Assembly: GCF_900169145.1 (NCBI RefSeq)
Contig: NZ_FXZD01000002.1
Location: forward strand, 186,001 to 250,000
DNA length: 64,000 nucleotides
Reading direction: 5' to 3'
Source of the DNA: Brevibacterium antiquum CNRZ 918
Lineage (GTDB): Bacteria; Actinomycetota; Actinomycetes; Actinomycetales; Brevibacteriaceae
Below are positions 43,716-53,138 of the stretch, one piece after another. How positions within the stretch are numbered: position 1 is the first letter of the stretch; every line of letters starts with the position of its first letter. The position numbers were made by a program, and so were the translations under genes. The notes under the pieces were generated by a model. The model saw nothing but the letters and a program-made list of their open reading frames with translations, searched no databases and had not been told where the DNA came from.

Positions 43716-45752
43716 ATGACCGAAATTCTCAGTTCGTATGTGGCAGGCGACTGGCACACCCCCAACGGGAAGCCCGACAGCGCCCGAGCCGTCCACGACG
43801 CGACAAACGGCCAGCTCCTCCACCACGTCTCCTCGGCGGGCGTCGATTTCGCCGCCGTCGATGAGTACGCGCGCGGCACCGGAATTCCCGAACTGCAGAA
43901 GCTGACCTTCCACCAGCGCGGAGTGATACTCAAGAAGCTCGGCGCCTACCTGATGGAACGGGCGAAGGACTACCACGAGATCTCCTTCACCACCGGCACC
44001 ACCAAGCGCGACGGCTTCGTCGACATCGAAGGCGGCATCGGCACCCTCTTCACCTATTCCGGCGTCGCCCGGCGGCAGATGCCGAACTCCACGGTCCATC
44101 TCGACGGAGGGGTCGAGCGTCTGTCGAAGACCGGCACCTTCCTCGGCCGCCACATACTTACCTCCCGACAGGGATTGGCAGTCCAGATCAATGCCTTCAA
44201 CTTCCCCGTCTGGGGCATGCTCGAGAAGTTCGGCCCCATGTTCGTCGCCGGTATTCCCGTCGTCGTCAAGCCCGCCACTGACACCGCGCACCTGACCCGT
44301 GCAGTGGTCGCTGACATGATCGGCTCCGGACTGCTGCCGGCCGGTTCCATCCAGCTCATCAGCGGCGACGTCACTCCACTGTTCGACTATCTGGCCGAAC
44401 AGGACGCCATCGCCTTCACCGGTTCCGCGGCCACGGCGAAGCGCCTGGGCGGTCTGGAGTGCGTGCGCGATCGCGGCACGCGCTTCTTCGCCGAAGCTGA
44501 TTCCCTGAACTTCTCCCTACTGGGTCCCGATGCCGGGCCGGGCACCGAGGAATTCGACCTCTTCGTCTCCGGCGTCGTCGCCGAGATGACCGTCAAGGCC
44601 GGCCAGAAATGCACGGCGATCCGTCGTGCCCTCGTCCCCGAACAGCACGCCGAGGCCGTCGCCGAGGCACTCGTTGCGAAGCTGTCGACTCAAGGCGTCG
44701 GTAACCCCCGTGAGAAGTCCACCCGGCTGGGCCCGGTCGTGTCGAACAGACAGCGTGACGACGTCCTCGATGCCATCGACACGATCACCTCGGCGGGGGC
44801 CCACGTCCTCACCGGTGGTCGCGAAGCCTCTGATGAGCTGGCGAAGGACCTCGGCGGGGCCTATGTCGCTGCAACGGTGCTCCAGGCTGACGATCCCTGG
44901 GTCGACGCCGTCCACGACATCGAGGCCTTCGGGCCTGTGGCCTCGCTGATCACCTATTCCTCCACCGCCGAGGCGGTCGCCCTGGCCGCTCGCGGGCGCG
45001 GTTCCCTGGTCGGCTCGGTCGTCACCCACGACCGCGAATTCGCCACCGAATTCGTGTGCCAGGTCGCGCCCTGGCACGGACGCATCCTCGTCCTCGACCG
45101 CGACGACGCCGAGGAATCGACCGGGCACGGTTCACCGCTGCCCACCCTCATTCACGGCGGCCCGGGACGTGCCGGCGGCGGCGAGGAGCTGGGCGGACTG
45201 CGCGGCGTCGAGCACTTCATGCAGCGCACCGCGATCCAGGCCTCCCCGGACATGCTCACCGCCATCGGCGGGGAGTGGGTCGCTGGAGCCGAGCGCCACG
45301 TGGGACAGCATCCGTTCACGAAGTCGCTGGCAGATCTGCGCCTCGGCGATGCCCTCGAATCCGAGTGGCGCACCGTCAGCCTCGAGGACATCTCGCACTT
45401 CGCGGAATTCACGGGAGATACCTTCTATGCCCACACCGACGAGGAGGCGGCGGCCGCGAACCCGTTCTTCCCGGGACGCGTGGCACATGGCTACCTCATC
45501 GTGTCCTTCGCCGCAGGGCTCTTCGTCCAGCCGGACCCCGGCCCGGTGCTCGCGAACTACGGGCTCGAGGGACTGACCTTCATCACACCTGTCTCACCAG
45601 GGGATTCGCTCAAGGTGACCCTGACCGCGAAGCGCATCACACCGCGTGAGACCGACGAGTACGGCGAGGTTCGCTGGGACGCGGCAGTCGTTAACCAGAA
45701 CGACGAGCCCGTCGCGAACTACGACGTGCTCACACTTGTCGCCAAGGAGTAG
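43716..45752 (+). CDS. paaZ: Phenylacetate degradation bifunctional protein PaaZ
   Basis: A 678-residue two-domain enzyme of the phenylacetyl-CoA pathway: the C-terminal hydratase opens oxepin-CoA and the N-terminal dehydrogenase oxidises the resulting semialdehyde to 3-oxo-5,6-dehydrosuberyl-CoA. The dehydrogenase has Cys299 in GQKCTAIRR and Glu260 in [11 protein letters not shown]. The MaoC-like R-hydratase domain starts near residue 535, with Asp568 in [13 protein letters not shown] (equivalent to the E. coli catalytic Asp561). Both active sites are intact. It is transcribed apart from the other paa genes, behind operator site 2. Confidence 0.94.
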   Translation: MTEILSSYVAGDWHTPNGKPDSARAVHDATNGQLLHHVSSAGVDFAAVDEYARGTGIPELQKLTFHQRGVILKKLGAYLMERAKDYHEISFTTGTTKRDGFVDIEGGIGTLFTYSGVARRQMPNSTVHLDGGVERLSKTGTFLGRHILTSRQGLAVQINAFNFPVWGMLEKFGPMFVAGIPVVVKPATDTAHLTRAVVADMIGSGLLPAGSIQLISGDVTPLFDYLAEQDAIAFTGSAATAKRLGGLECVRDRGTRFFAEADSLNFSLLGPDAGPGTEEFDLFVSGVVAEMTVKAGQKCTAIRRALVPEQHAEAVAEALVAKLSTQGVGNPREKSTRLGPVVSNRQRDDVLDAIDTITSAGAHVLTGGREASDELAKDLGGAYVAATVLQADDPWVDAVHDIEAFGPVASLITYSSTAEAVALAARGRGSLVGSVVTHDREFATEFVCQVAPWHGRILVLDRDDAEESTGHGSPLPTLIHGGPGRAGGGEELGGLRGVEHFMQRTAIQASPDMLTAIGGEWVAGAERHVGQHPFTKSLADLRLGDALESEWRTVSLEDISHFAEFTGDTFYAHTDEEAAAANPFFPGRVAHGYLIVSFAAGLFVQPDPGPVLANYGLEGLTFITPVSPGDSLKVTLTAKRITPRETDEYGEVRWDAAVVNQNDEPVANYDVLTLVAKE

Positions 45753-45819
45753 GCGCACCTCCGCAGTCCTTCGCACAGGCGTGGACGCTCAGGCCTCCGC
45801 GACTGCGGTCAGAATCACC

Positions 45820-45879
45820 AACGGTTGGTAAGTTCTCTTCGGCCCAAGAGCGGATTTCGATGAGAACTTACCAACCGTT
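45820..45879. terminator. 18-bp inverted repeat between paaZ and the TetR gene
   Basis: AACGGTTGGTAAGTTCTC (45820-45837) is the perfect complement of 45862-45879, around a 24-nt loop. It lies between the convergent paaZ and tetR genes. AT-rich arms and a long loop are unusual for a terminator in this DNA, so a protein-binding role is also possible. Confidence 0.65.
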
Positions 45880-45940
45880 TGAGCTATGTCGGGATGCGGG
45901 TTGGCGCAGGTGCGCCCGGCGGGACGAGCGGTGCGGGGCT

Positions 45941-46657
45941 TCAGACCTCGAGGCCGGTGAAGGCCATGGAGGTCACTGCGTCGGCGATGGTTTCGGGATC
46001 GACGGGGTAGCTCGGGCGATACCACTCGGTGATGGAGTTGACCATGCCGAAGAGAAGGCGTGTGATCAGGCCCGGTGTGAAGTCCGAGCGCAGACCACCC
46101 TCGTCGATCGCCTCGGCGACCAGGGTTCTGATCTTGTCGTCGATCTTCCGGCGCTGGTCAAGAGCTTCGCGTTCGACGTCTGAGTTTCCCCGCACTCGCA
46201 GCAGCAGCGTCACGGAGTGGTGGTATTCGATGAGGATGACAACACTGGCATGCACGGCTGCCCGCAGGCGCTCGAGCGCGGTGAGGCCGGTGCGCTGGCG
46301 TTCGTCCTCGACCGCTGAGTCCAGAGCGCTGATGCCGCGGTTGATCGCTAAGTGCAGCAGCTCTTCCTTCGACTTCACGTGATGGTAGATCGCGGACTTC
46401 GTGATTCCGAGCTCGCGCGCCACAGTGTCCATGGACGTGCCGTCATAGCCGCGCGAGACGAAGACCTCGGTGGCCTTGTTGATCAGTGTCTCGCGGTCGT
46501 AGCCGGGCCGTCCGCGACGGGTGCGCTTGGGCTGTGCCGGTGCGCCCGCCTCGGCGCCCGCGTCCGGTTCGGACCCAACGCCCGCCTCGGCGCCCACGGC
46601 AGCATCGACACCTGACTCGAGGTCAGGTGTGGGCTCAAGTGAAGACGTTTTCGGCAT
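45941..46657 (-). CDS. paaR: TetR family regulator, probable PaaR
   Basis: A 238-residue TetR-type repressor. A non-conserved Ala/Glu/Pro-rich leader (about 45 residues) precedes the HTH (ETLINKATEVFVSRGYDGTS, RELGITKSAIYHHVKSKEEL), then an all-helical ligand-binding domain ending in SMAFTGLEV. Its position between paaZ and paaK and the four matching operators in the cluster support the PaaR role: repression relieved by phenylacetyl-CoA, as established for actinobacterial PaaR. ATG 46657 was preferred to GTG 46663. The symbol is inferred from context. Confidence 0.85.
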   Translation of the reverse strand: MPKTSSLEPTPDLESGVDAAVGAEAGVGSEPDAGAEAGAPAQPKRTRRGRPGYDRETLINKATEVFVSRGYDGTSMDTVARELGITKSAIYHHVKSKEELLHLAINRGISALDSAVEDERQRTGLTALERLRAAVHASVVILIEYHHSVTLLLRVRGNSDVEREALDQRRKIDDKIRTLVAEAIDEGGLRSDFTPGLITRLLFGMVNSITEWYRPSYPVDPETIADAVTSMAFTGLEV

Positions 46658-46732
46658 GCGCACCAGTCTAACCAGCCCGCGGTACGCGCGCCGCGATCCC
46701 CGTCACAGCAGCGATCCGCTTCGCAGGTTCGC

Positions 46733-48028
46733 TCACCTGAGGCCCTCGCGGCGGTCGATGATGCGCTTGAGCTTGCCGACCGAGCGGGGCAGCTCACCGG
46801 GCTGGAGTACCGACACGGTCGACGAGACGCCCAGGCGCTGCTTGATCCGAGCCGTGACCAAGCCCTCCAAACCGTCGAGTTCGACAGCGCCCACGCCTTC
46901 GCGGCACTCGACCTCGACGGTGACCTCGTCCATGCGGCCCGGGCGAGTGAGCACGAGCTGGAAGTGGGGGCTTAAGTGTTCGAACTCGAAGAGCACGGAC
47001 TCGACGTTGGCCGGGTAGACGTTGACGCCGCGGATGATCATGAGGTCGTCGGACCGGCCGGTGATGCGCGAGATGCGGCGGAAGTTTGGGCTCGCAGTGC
47101 CGGGCAGAAGGCTCGCCAGATCATGTGTGCGGTAGCGGATGATCGGCAGCGCCTCCTTCGTCAGCGAAGTGAAGACGAGTTCGCCCTCCTCGCCGTCGGG
47201 CAGGGCCTCGCCGGTGTAGGGGTCGACGATCTCCGGGTAGAAGTGATCCTCCCAGATGGTCGGGCCGTCCTTGGTCTCTGCGGATTCGCAGGCCACACCA
47301 GGGCCCATGACTTCGGACAGGCCGTAGATGTCGACGGCATTGATGCTGAAGGACTTCTCGATCTCCTTGCGCATCTCGTCCGTCCACGGCTCGGCGCCGC
47401 AGATCGCGGTCTTCAGACTCGTCGTCGTGGGGTCGACGCCCTGCCTGCGGAACTCGTCGAGGATGGTCAGCAGATAGGTCGGCGTGGCCGTGATGATGTC
47501 GGGCTTGAAGTCCTGGATCAGCTGCACCTGCCGCTGAGTCTGCCCACCGGAGACCGGGATGACTGTGAACCCGTGCCGCTCCGCACCGTGGACGCCCAGA
47601 CCGCCGGTGAACAGCCCGTAGCCGTAGGCGTTGTGCATCATCTGACCACGTTTTCCGCCTGCGCCGAGGATTGAGCGTGCGATGAGGCTGCCCCACTTGT
47701 CGAGGTCGCCCAGCGTATAGCCCACGACGGTCGGCAGTCCGGTCGTGCCCGAGGACGCGTGGACACGAGCGACCTCTTCACGCGGAACGGCGAACATCCC
47801 GAACGGATAGTTGTCGCGCAGGTCCTGTTTGTTCGTAAATGGCAGCTTCGCGATGTCGTCAAGGCTGGTGATGTCGGCAGGGGTCACGCCGAGCTCGTCG
47901 AACGCCTGCCGATAGAACGGCACCTTCTCATAGACCTTCGTGACCGTGGACTGGAGGTTGGCGAGCTGGTCGGCACGCAGCTCATCGAGGCTCATGCGCT
48001 GGCCGGCGTCGAGATCATTGGCAGTCAT
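46733..48028 (-). CDS. paaK: Phenylacetate-CoA ligase
   Basis: The 431-residue enzyme that activates phenylacetate to phenylacetyl-CoA with ATP, the entry step of the pathway. The P-loop HASSGTTGLPTVVGYT, the motif DIYGLSEVMGPGVACE, the hinge block RISRITGRSDDLMIIRGVNV and the C-terminal lysine region LPRSVGKLKRI are intact. Length is normal for PaaK. ATG 48028 follows CAAGGAGAC. It is downstream of paaI on the minus strand with 100 bp between, and both are probably driven from the region of operator site 3. Confidence 0.94.
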   Translation of the reverse strand: MTANDLDAGQRMSLDELRADQLANLQSTVTKVYEKVPFYRQAFDELGVTPADITSLDDIAKLPFTNKQDLRDNYPFGMFAVPREEVARVHASSGTTGLPTVVGYTLGDLDKWGSLIARSILGAGGKRGQMMHNAYGYGLFTGGLGVHGAERHGFTVIPVSGGQTQRQVQLIQDFKPDIITATPTYLLTILDEFRRQGVDPTTTSLKTAICGAEPWTDEMRKEIEKSFSINAVDIYGLSEVMGPGVACESAETKDGPTIWEDHFYPEIVDPYTGEALPDGEEGELVFTSLTKEALPIIRYRTHDLASLLPGTASPNFRRISRITGRSDDLMIIRGVNVYPANVESVLFEFEHLSPHFQLVLTRPGRMDEVTVEVECREGVGAVELDGLEGLVTARIKQRLGVSSTVSVLQPGELPRSVGKLKRIIDRREGLR

Positions 48029-48129
48029 CGTTGTCTCCTTGGTCAATCCTGGTGTGCTTCGCAGTTCGTGAGGCGCCGAGGCGGGGCGTCGTGTCAGGGG
48101 CCACCGGGTGGGGTATCCCTGAGTTCAGG

Positions 48130-48597
48130 TCAGGGTGAGGTCGTCGTCGGCTTCGGCGGTGGCAGGGTGCGGGAGCGGCCGCGATAGACCGCGATGATCT
48201 CGTCACCGCGTCTGACTTCGACGTCGTAGACGCCGGAACGGCCCTGCTTGACGACTTCGCGACCGTGAGCGATAAGGTGATCGCCCATGAAGGTGGGCTT
48301 GAGGAAGTCGATGTCTCCGCCGGAGGCGACTGTGATCGAACCCGGATAGTTGCAGGCCATCGCGAAGGTAGTGTCGGCGAAGAGGAAGACATAGCCGCCG
48401 TGGGTGATGTCGTGGCCGTTGGTCATTATCTCGGTGATCGTCATCGAACACTGCGCCCAGCCGGGGCCGTGATCGTCGACGGTGATGCCCAGATGCTGGG
48501 AGGCGCGATCGTTGGCGAACATCGCCGCGGCGCCGGCCGGTTCCTCGCCTTCGTCGCCGTGGACTGTCGCTGTCGCCTCGTGGCTGGGTTCTCCCAT
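48130..48597 (-). CDS. paaI: Acyl-CoA thioesterase PaaI
   Basis: A 155-residue hotdog-fold thioesterase that removes dead-end CoA esters of the phenylacetate pathway and so frees trapped CoA. The family motif NGHDITHGGYVFLFADTTFA is present (catalytic Asp in the FADTTFA helix), and SGGDIDFLKPTFMGDHLIA forms the adjacent strand. An N-terminal 25-residue Glu/Ala-rich extension is variable. It is first in the minus-strand unit paaI-paaK, divergent from paaA. Confidence 0.9.
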   Translation of the reverse strand: MGEPSHEATATVHGDEGEEPAGAAAMFANDRASQHLGITVDDHGPGWAQCSMTITEIMTNGHDITHGGYVFLFADTTFAMACNYPGSITVASGGDIDFLKPTFMGDHLIAHGREVVKQGRSGVYDVEVRRGDEIIAVYRGRSRTLPPPKPTTTSP

Positions 48598-48719
48598 GTC
48601 AGGCTCCTCCTCGAGTCGCTGGTTGATGGCACTCTCAGCCGCTGAGACTGCACGTGAATGATGGAGATCGATTCCTCGCGGAACCCAGCAGGAGTGCCCT
48701 GGAGCGACGTCGGAGAATA

Positions 48720-48737
48720 AACGACCATCTGGTCAAT
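48720..48737. promoter_or_regulatory. PaaR-type operator, site 3 (paaI-paaK)
   Basis: AACGACC-ATCT-GGTCAAT, 123 bp upstream of paaI on the side of the minus-strand unit. It is the least exact copy but keeps the GACC-N4-GGTC core perfectly symmetric. Confidence 0.6.
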
Positions 48738-48986
48738 AAATATCGTTGTGATCGGCGTCTCTGTCAAGTCGGACGAGCTAAAAGGCTGAAACATGCAAGC
48801 TTGAACCTCGCGGCAACGGTCCCACGCCGAGGCTTCTGTGCGTGCACCGCCGGCTCGGAGCTCCACCGTTGTGTCGAGGGAAGCGCCGACGCGGCGCCCT
48901 TGTTTCGAGGGAATTGCGCGCGCGCCGCCACTGCGGCCGCGGCGTTGCACCGCGGCGTGCGGTGTGCCACACTGATAGTGATCAAT

Positions 48987-49004
48987 ACAGAACAAATGGT
49001 CAGT
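48987..49004. promoter_or_regulatory. PaaR-type operator, site 4 (paaA operon)
   Basis: ACAGAAC-AAAT-GGTCAGT, 146 bp upstream of paaA. The right half is the consensus GGTYRGT; the left half keeps five of seven symmetric bases. Confidence 0.6.
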
Positions 49005-49038
49005 AAATGGTTGTCCCGGGCTGGCGGTCATACGGTGC

Positions 49039-49084
49039 TCGAACAGGCGGTCCTACGATGGTCGAACAGGCGGTCCTACGATGG
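49039..49084. repeat. 23-bp direct duplication in the paaA leader
   Basis: TCGAACAGGCGGTCCTACGA plus TGG occurs exactly twice in tandem (49039-49061, 49062-49084), followed by TCGAAC of a third copy. It lies between operator site 4 and the paaA start, so extra copies would lengthen the leader or shift a promoter. Confidence 0.9.
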
Positions 49085-49149
49085 TCGAACCGAACGATCA
49101 GTGCAGAACGCACGGTCCGCAGAAGGGCACATCCAAGGGTGGAGTGGTC

Positions 49150-50124
49150 ATGACGACGCAAGTCAACGAAACAGAACTCGAGGCGCAGTTCGCCGACACG
49201 ATCAGCCGTAAGGACCGGATCGAGCCGCGTGACTGGATGCCGGAGAAATACCGCAAGACTCTCGTGAGGCAGGTGGCCCAGCACGCCCACTCGGAGATCA
49301 TCGGCATGCAGCCCGAGGGCAACTGGATCTCCCGTGCACCCTCGCTGCGTCGCAAAGCGATCCTGCTGGCCAAGGTCCAGGACGAGGCCGGTCATGGTCT
49401 CTACCTCTACTCGGCGGCCGAGACCCTGGGAGCCACGCGCGATGAGCTGACTGAGAAGCTCATCGCCGGTAAACAGAAGTACTCCTCGATCTTCAACTAT
49501 CCGACGCTGTCCTACACCGATGTCGGCACGATCGGCTGGCTCGTCGACGGCGCCGCGATCTGCAATCAGGTGCCCCTGTGCCGGACCTCCTTCGGCCCCT
49601 ACGGTCGCGCGATGATCCGCATCTGCAAGGAAGAGTCCTTCCACCAGCGTCAGGGCTACGAACTGCTGATGACGATGATGCGCGGGACCGAGGAGCAGCG
49701 GGCCTCGGTGCAGGAGTCGGTCAACCGCTTCTGGTGGCCATCGCTGATGATGTTCGGCCCGCCGGATGACGACTCGCCGAACACCGAGCAGTCGATGGAG
49801 TGGGGCATCAAGACCCACACGAATGACGAGCTACGTCAGAAGTTCGTCGACATGTCCGTCCCGCAGGCCGAGGCCCTGGGCGTGACCTTCCCCGACGAGG
49901 GGCTGAAATGGAACGAGGAGCGCGGTCACTACGACTTCTCAACCCCGGATTGGGATGAATTCTGGGCCGTGGTCAAGGGCAACGGGCCCTGCAACGAACA
50001 GCGTGTTGCCCACCGCAAACGCGCATGGGACGAAGGAGCCTGGGTGCGCGAAGCAGCGCTCGCCTTCGCCGAGAACTCCGCCGCCGACACCGAGAACACC
50101 GCCGCCGAGGAGGCCGCGAAATGA
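49150..50124 (+). CDS. paaA: 1,2-Phenylacetyl-CoA epoxidase subunit A
   Basis: The 324-residue catalytic subunit of the diiron epoxidase that makes ring-1,2-epoxyphenylacetyl-CoA. Diiron ligands are visible: Glu49 in HSEIIG, Glu79 and His82 in DEAGHG, and the second carboxylate/His set in [15 protein letters not shown]. An Ala/Glu-rich tail closes the protein. ATG 49150 was chosen; upstream in-frame sequence falls in the tandem repeat. The stop overlaps paaB (ATGA). It is first of a nine-gene plus-strand operon running to 56803. Confidence 0.95.
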   Translation: MTTQVNETELEAQFADTISRKDRIEPRDWMPEKYRKTLVRQVAQHAHSEIIGMQPEGNWISRAPSLRRKAILLAKVQDEAGHGLYLYSAAETLGATRDELTEKLIAGKQKYSSIFNYPTLSYTDVGTIGWLVDGAAICNQVPLCRTSFGPYGRAMIRICKEESFHQRQGYELLMTMMRGTEEQRASVQESVNRFWWPSLMMFGPPDDDSPNTEQSMEWGIKTHTNDELRQKFVDMSVPQAEALGVTFPDEGLKWNEERGHYDFSTPDWDEFWAVVKGNGPCNEQRVAHRKRAWDEGAWVREAALAFAENSAADTENTAAEEAAK

Positions 50125-50432
50125 GTGCAGAGACACAGACACCAGCGACTCGTGGCGAATGGCCCCTCTACGAAGTATTCGTACGCGGCAAGCGCGGACT
50201 CAACCACGTTCACGTCGGATCCCTGCACGCCGCCGATGACCAGATGGCGATCCACCATGCCCGCGACGTCTACACCCGCCGCAATGAGGGCGTGAGCCTG
50301 TGGGTCGTCCGCTCCTCGTCGATCACGGCCTCGAGTCCCGACGAGAAGGACCCCATGTTCGCCCCGGCAGGCGACAAGGTCTACCGCCATCCCACCTTCT
50401 ATGACATCCCCGACGATGTCCCCCACATGTGA
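50121..50432 (+). CDS. paaB: 1,2-Phenylacetyl-CoA epoxidase subunit B
   Basis: The 103-residue small subunit of the epoxidase. The family pattern [20 protein letters not shown], the [20 protein letters not shown] segment and the C-terminal [18 protein letters not shown] are all present. Its exact role is structural and linked to assembly of the PaaABCE complex. The start overlaps paaA by four bases, and the next gene begins 13 bp later. Confidence 0.94.
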   Translation: MSAETQTPATRGEWPLYEVFVRGKRGLNHVHVGSLHAADDQMAIHHARDVYTRRNEGVSLWVVRSSSITASSPDEKDPMFAPAGDKVYRHPTFYDIPDDVPHM

Positions 50433-50445
50433 GGAGACGGCGACG

Positions 50446-51414
50446 ATGACCAACGAACCTTCCATCAACGTCGATCACGACGAGGCCGGAGCCAACATCG
50501 AGCACGGTGACCACGACAACGCCTACTCGGGTCTGCTCGTCAACGACGCACACTGGGCCTTCGGCACCGACTTCGAAGACCCCCTCGCCGGCGTCGACAC
50601 CACCGTCCCCTCGGGCGTCGACTCACATGAGCTCGCGGTCTACTGCCAGATGCTCGGTGACGACGCGCTGATCTTCTCCCAGCGCATCTCCGAATGGTGC
50701 TCCAAAGCGCCCGACCTCGAAGATGACATCGCGCTGGCCAACATCGCTCTGGACCTGCTGGGCCAGTCCCGGCTCCTGCTCGCCCGGACGGCGGCCGCCG
50801 ACCCGAGCCTCGTGCCGCAGCTGCCCGAGGGCTCGCCGGTGCCCGACGAAGATCGTCTCGCGTTCTTCCGTGAGGACCTGGCGTTCCGCAATGTCCGCCT
50901 CGCCGAGGTGCCCAACGGTGACTTCGCCGAGGCGGTCGCGAAGATCCTCATCTACTCCACCTGGCGTCTGGCGATCTTCGAGCGCCTGCAGTCGAGCAGG
51001 GACACCGTCCTTTCGGCCATCGCAGTCAAGGGCGTCAAGGAGATGTCCTACCACCGCGACTTCGCCGGCCGCTGGGTCCTCACCCTGGCTCGCGGCACCG
51101 AGGAATCCAAGACTCGCCTGCTCACAGCGCTCGACGGACTCTGGCCCCTGTGGGACGAACTCTTCGAGACCCACCCAGTCGAAGCCTCGGTGGCGGCCGC
51201 TGGGATCGGTGTCGATCCCGCCGAGGTGGCCGATGAGGCCGGGGTCATCCTCGACCAGGTCTTCGCCGCAGCCGGCATCGATCGCCCCGAACGGGGCGCG
51301 CTGGCCGGAGTGCGAGGACAGAAAGGTCGCGACGGACTGCACACCGAAGCACTGTCGAAGATGCTCGCCGACATGCAGGTCGTCGCCCGCCAGTACCCGG
51401 AAGGACAATGGTGA
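50446..51414 (+). CDS. paaC: 1,2-Phenylacetyl-CoA epoxidase subunit C
   Basis: The 322-residue non-catalytic partner of PaaA, a ferritin-like fold that has lost the diiron site. The block ALIFSQRISEWCSKAPDLEDDIALANIALDLLG (quoted only in part: ISEWCSKAPDLEDD) and KEMSYHRDFAGRWVLTLA are typical. The first 50 residues are an acidic, His-containing extension not needed for the fold. ATG 50446 has GAGGAGA upstream; an in-frame ATG at 50401 lies inside paaB. It overlaps paaD by seven bases. Confidence 0.93.
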   Translation: MTNEPSINVDHDEAGANIEHGDHDNAYSGLLVNDAHWAFGTDFEDPLAGVDTTVPSGVDSHELAVYCQMLGDDALIFSQRISEWCSKAPDLEDDIALANIALDLLGQSRLLLARTAAADPSLVPQLPEGSPVPDEDRLAFFREDLAFRNVRLAEVPNGDFAEAVAKILIYSTWRLAIFERLQSSRDTVLSAIAVKGVKEMSYHRDFAGRWVLTLARGTEESKTRLLTALDGLWPLWDELFETHPVEASVAAAGIGVDPAEVADEAGVILDQVFAAAGIDRPERGALAGVRGQKGRDGLHTEALSKMLADMQVVARQYPEGQW

Positions 51415-51947
51415 CCGCAGTACTTCAGACCCGCATGTCCGGCACCCCCGCCGAGGCGCTCGATCGTGCCCGCGTCGCCGCAGCTCGCGTGAGAGACCCG
51501 GAGATGCCGATGCTCACGCTCGTCGATCTCGGCGTGCTTCGTGATGTCGCGATCGAAGACGGACGCGTCGTCACGACCATCACCCCCACCTACTCGGGAT
51601 GCCCGGCGATGGCGACGATGCGTGATGACCTGCAGCGCGAACTCCAGGACGCGGGATTCGAAGGCGCCGAGGTGCGGGTGTCCCTGACACCGGCCTGGAC
51701 GAGTGACTGGATCACCGAGGAAGGGCGGGCGGCGCTGAAAGGTGCTGGAATCTCCCCACCCGGGCAGGCACCGAAGCATCAGGGGCCCGTGGCTCTGACC
51801 CTGATGCCCACGAAACGGGCGCTGACCTGCACCCTGTGCGGTTCTGCCGATGTGAAGCTGTCCTCGGAATTCGGGCCGACGGCATGCAAGGCGATGTACC
51901 AATGCCTCGACTGCCTCGAACCGTTCCAACATGTGAAGGAGATCTGA
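51408..51947 (+). CDS. paaD: Phenylacetate degradation protein PaaD
   Basis: A 179-residue protein with an N-terminal DUF59/MIP18-like domain (VRDPEMPMLTLVDLGVLRDV, YSGCPAM) and a C-terminal zinc-ribbon-like region with cysteines in CTLCGS and CLDCLEPF. PaaD is linked to maturation of the iron centre of the epoxidase, by similarity to SufT-type Fe-S assembly factors. It starts inside the end of paaC and ends one base before the paaE start codon. Confidence 0.92.
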   Translation: MVTAVLQTRMSGTPAEALDRARVAAARVRDPEMPMLTLVDLGVLRDVAIEDGRVVTTITPTYSGCPAMATMRDDLQRELQDAGFEGAEVRVSLTPAWTSDWITEEGRAALKGAGISPPGQAPKHQGPVALTLMPTKRALTCTLCGSADVKLSSEFGPTACKAMYQCLDCLEPFQHVKEI

Positions 51948-51948
51948 G

Positions 51949-53085
51949 ATGACCGAAACGATCAATCAGAGCACCGAGGCGACTGCCGCGACCGAGCCCG
52001 ACGATGCGATCGAGCCGACCGGCAGCTCCACCCGGTCGAGCTTCTACCCGCTGACCGTGAAGTCGGTCGACCACCTGACCGAGGACTCGGCAGCGGTGAC
52101 CTTCGACGTCCCGGACGAATACGCCGAGATCTTCGACTTCGCTGCGGGGCAGTCCCTGACCCTGCGCCGGATGATCGACGGCGGAGAACACCGCCGCTCC
52201 TACTCCATCTGCGCCCCGGCCGGCACCAATCCGCGCATCGGTGTCCGCGAGATTCCCGACGGGCTCTTCTCCCAGTGGCTCGTCAACGATGTCCGCCCCG
52301 GTGAGACGATCGAGGTCCAGCCGCCCAGCGGCAGCTTCCAGGCCGATCCTGACCTGGGCGGACGGCACCTGTGCATCGCAGCGGGCTCCGGCATCACCCC
52401 GATGCTCTCGATCGCCAGCACCGTGCTGTCCAACCCCGACGCCTCTCTCACTTTGCTCTACGGCAACCGCACCACGAACACCGTGATGTTCGCCGAGGAG
52501 CTCGCCGACCTCAAGGACTCCCGCAACCAGCAGCTCGACCTCATCCATGTCCTCTCCCGCGAACCCCGGGAGGTCGATCTCTTCTCCGGTCGCCTCGACG
52601 AGGAGAAGCTGCGCGCGCTGCTGACCAACCTCGTGCCCATCGGCGACATGGATCACGTGTGGCTCTGCGGTCCCTTCGGCATGCTCAGCGACGCCCGCGC
52701 GGTGCTCGCCGAATTCGGTGTGCCCAAGGACAAGATCCACTTCGAGCTCTTCTACGTGGACGAACCGCCACCAGAAGTCATCCACGCGGACAAGGTCGTC
52801 GAGGGCGCCACCAGCGACGTCACGATCGTCCTCGACGGACGACGGACCACCTCGGCGATGTCACAGGGCAAGACGATCCTCGATTCGGCGCAGGAGTCAC
52901 GCTCGGACCTGCCGTTCGCCTGCAAGGGCGGAGTCTGCGGCACCTGCCGTGCCAAGGTCTGCGGCGGCGAGGTCGACATGGTGCGCAACTACGCCCTCGA
53001 AGACGCCGAGGTTCAGGAGAACTTCGTCCTCACCTGTCAGACATTCCCCGCCAGCGACGAGGTCACGGTCGACTACGACTCGTGA
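51949..53085 (+). CDS. paaE: 1,2-Phenylacetyl-CoA epoxidase reductase subunit E
   Basis: The 378-residue reductase that passes electrons from NADPH to PaaA. Domain order: an FAD-binding barrel (HRRSYSICAPAG), an NAD(P) domain (AAGSGITPMLSIA, LLYGNRTT, VWLCGPFGM) and a C-terminal plant-type [2Fe-2S] ferredoxin domain with cysteines in CKGGVCGTCRAKVCGG and LTCQTFP. An acidic 25-residue leader is variable. All expected motifs are present. Confidence 0.95.
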   Translation: MTETINQSTEATAATEPDDAIEPTGSSTRSSFYPLTVKSVDHLTEDSAAVTFDVPDEYAEIFDFAAGQSLTLRRMIDGGEHRRSYSICAPAGTNPRIGVREIPDGLFSQWLVNDVRPGETIEVQPPSGSFQADPDLGGRHLCIAAGSGITPMLSIASTVLSNPDASLTLLYGNRTTNTVMFAEELADLKDSRNQQLDLIHVLSREPREVDLFSGRLDEEKLRALLTNLVPIGDMDHVWLCGPFGMLSDARAVLAEFGVPKDKIHFELFYVDEPPPEVIHADKVVEGATSDVTIVLDGRRTTSAMSQGKTILDSAQESRSDLPFACKGGVCGTCRAKVCGGEVDMVRNYALEDAEVQENFVLTCQTFPASDEVTVDYDS

Positions 53086-53138
53086 TCGCGTCGATTCAGA
53101 CTCGTGAGATCCTGGAGACACCACTACTGAGGAGACCT

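Larger units (their letters stand above)
48598..49149. other. Divergent control region of the two paa units
   Basis: 552 bp between paaI and paaA with no gene. It holds operator sites 3 and 4, facing the minus- and plus-strand units respectively, and a 23-bp direct duplication at 49039-49084 in the paaA leader. The rest, 48790-48960, is GC-rich with no recognisable element. In-frame sequence upstream of paaA from 49081 falls in the repeat and is not coding. Confidence 0.65.

Noticed and set aside
52371..53138. A 256-codon upstream extension in frame with the thiolase gene.
   Set aside because: It overlaps paaE in another frame and is Arg/Pro/His-rich nonsense; the thiolase fold starts at the ATG behind GAGGAGAC.
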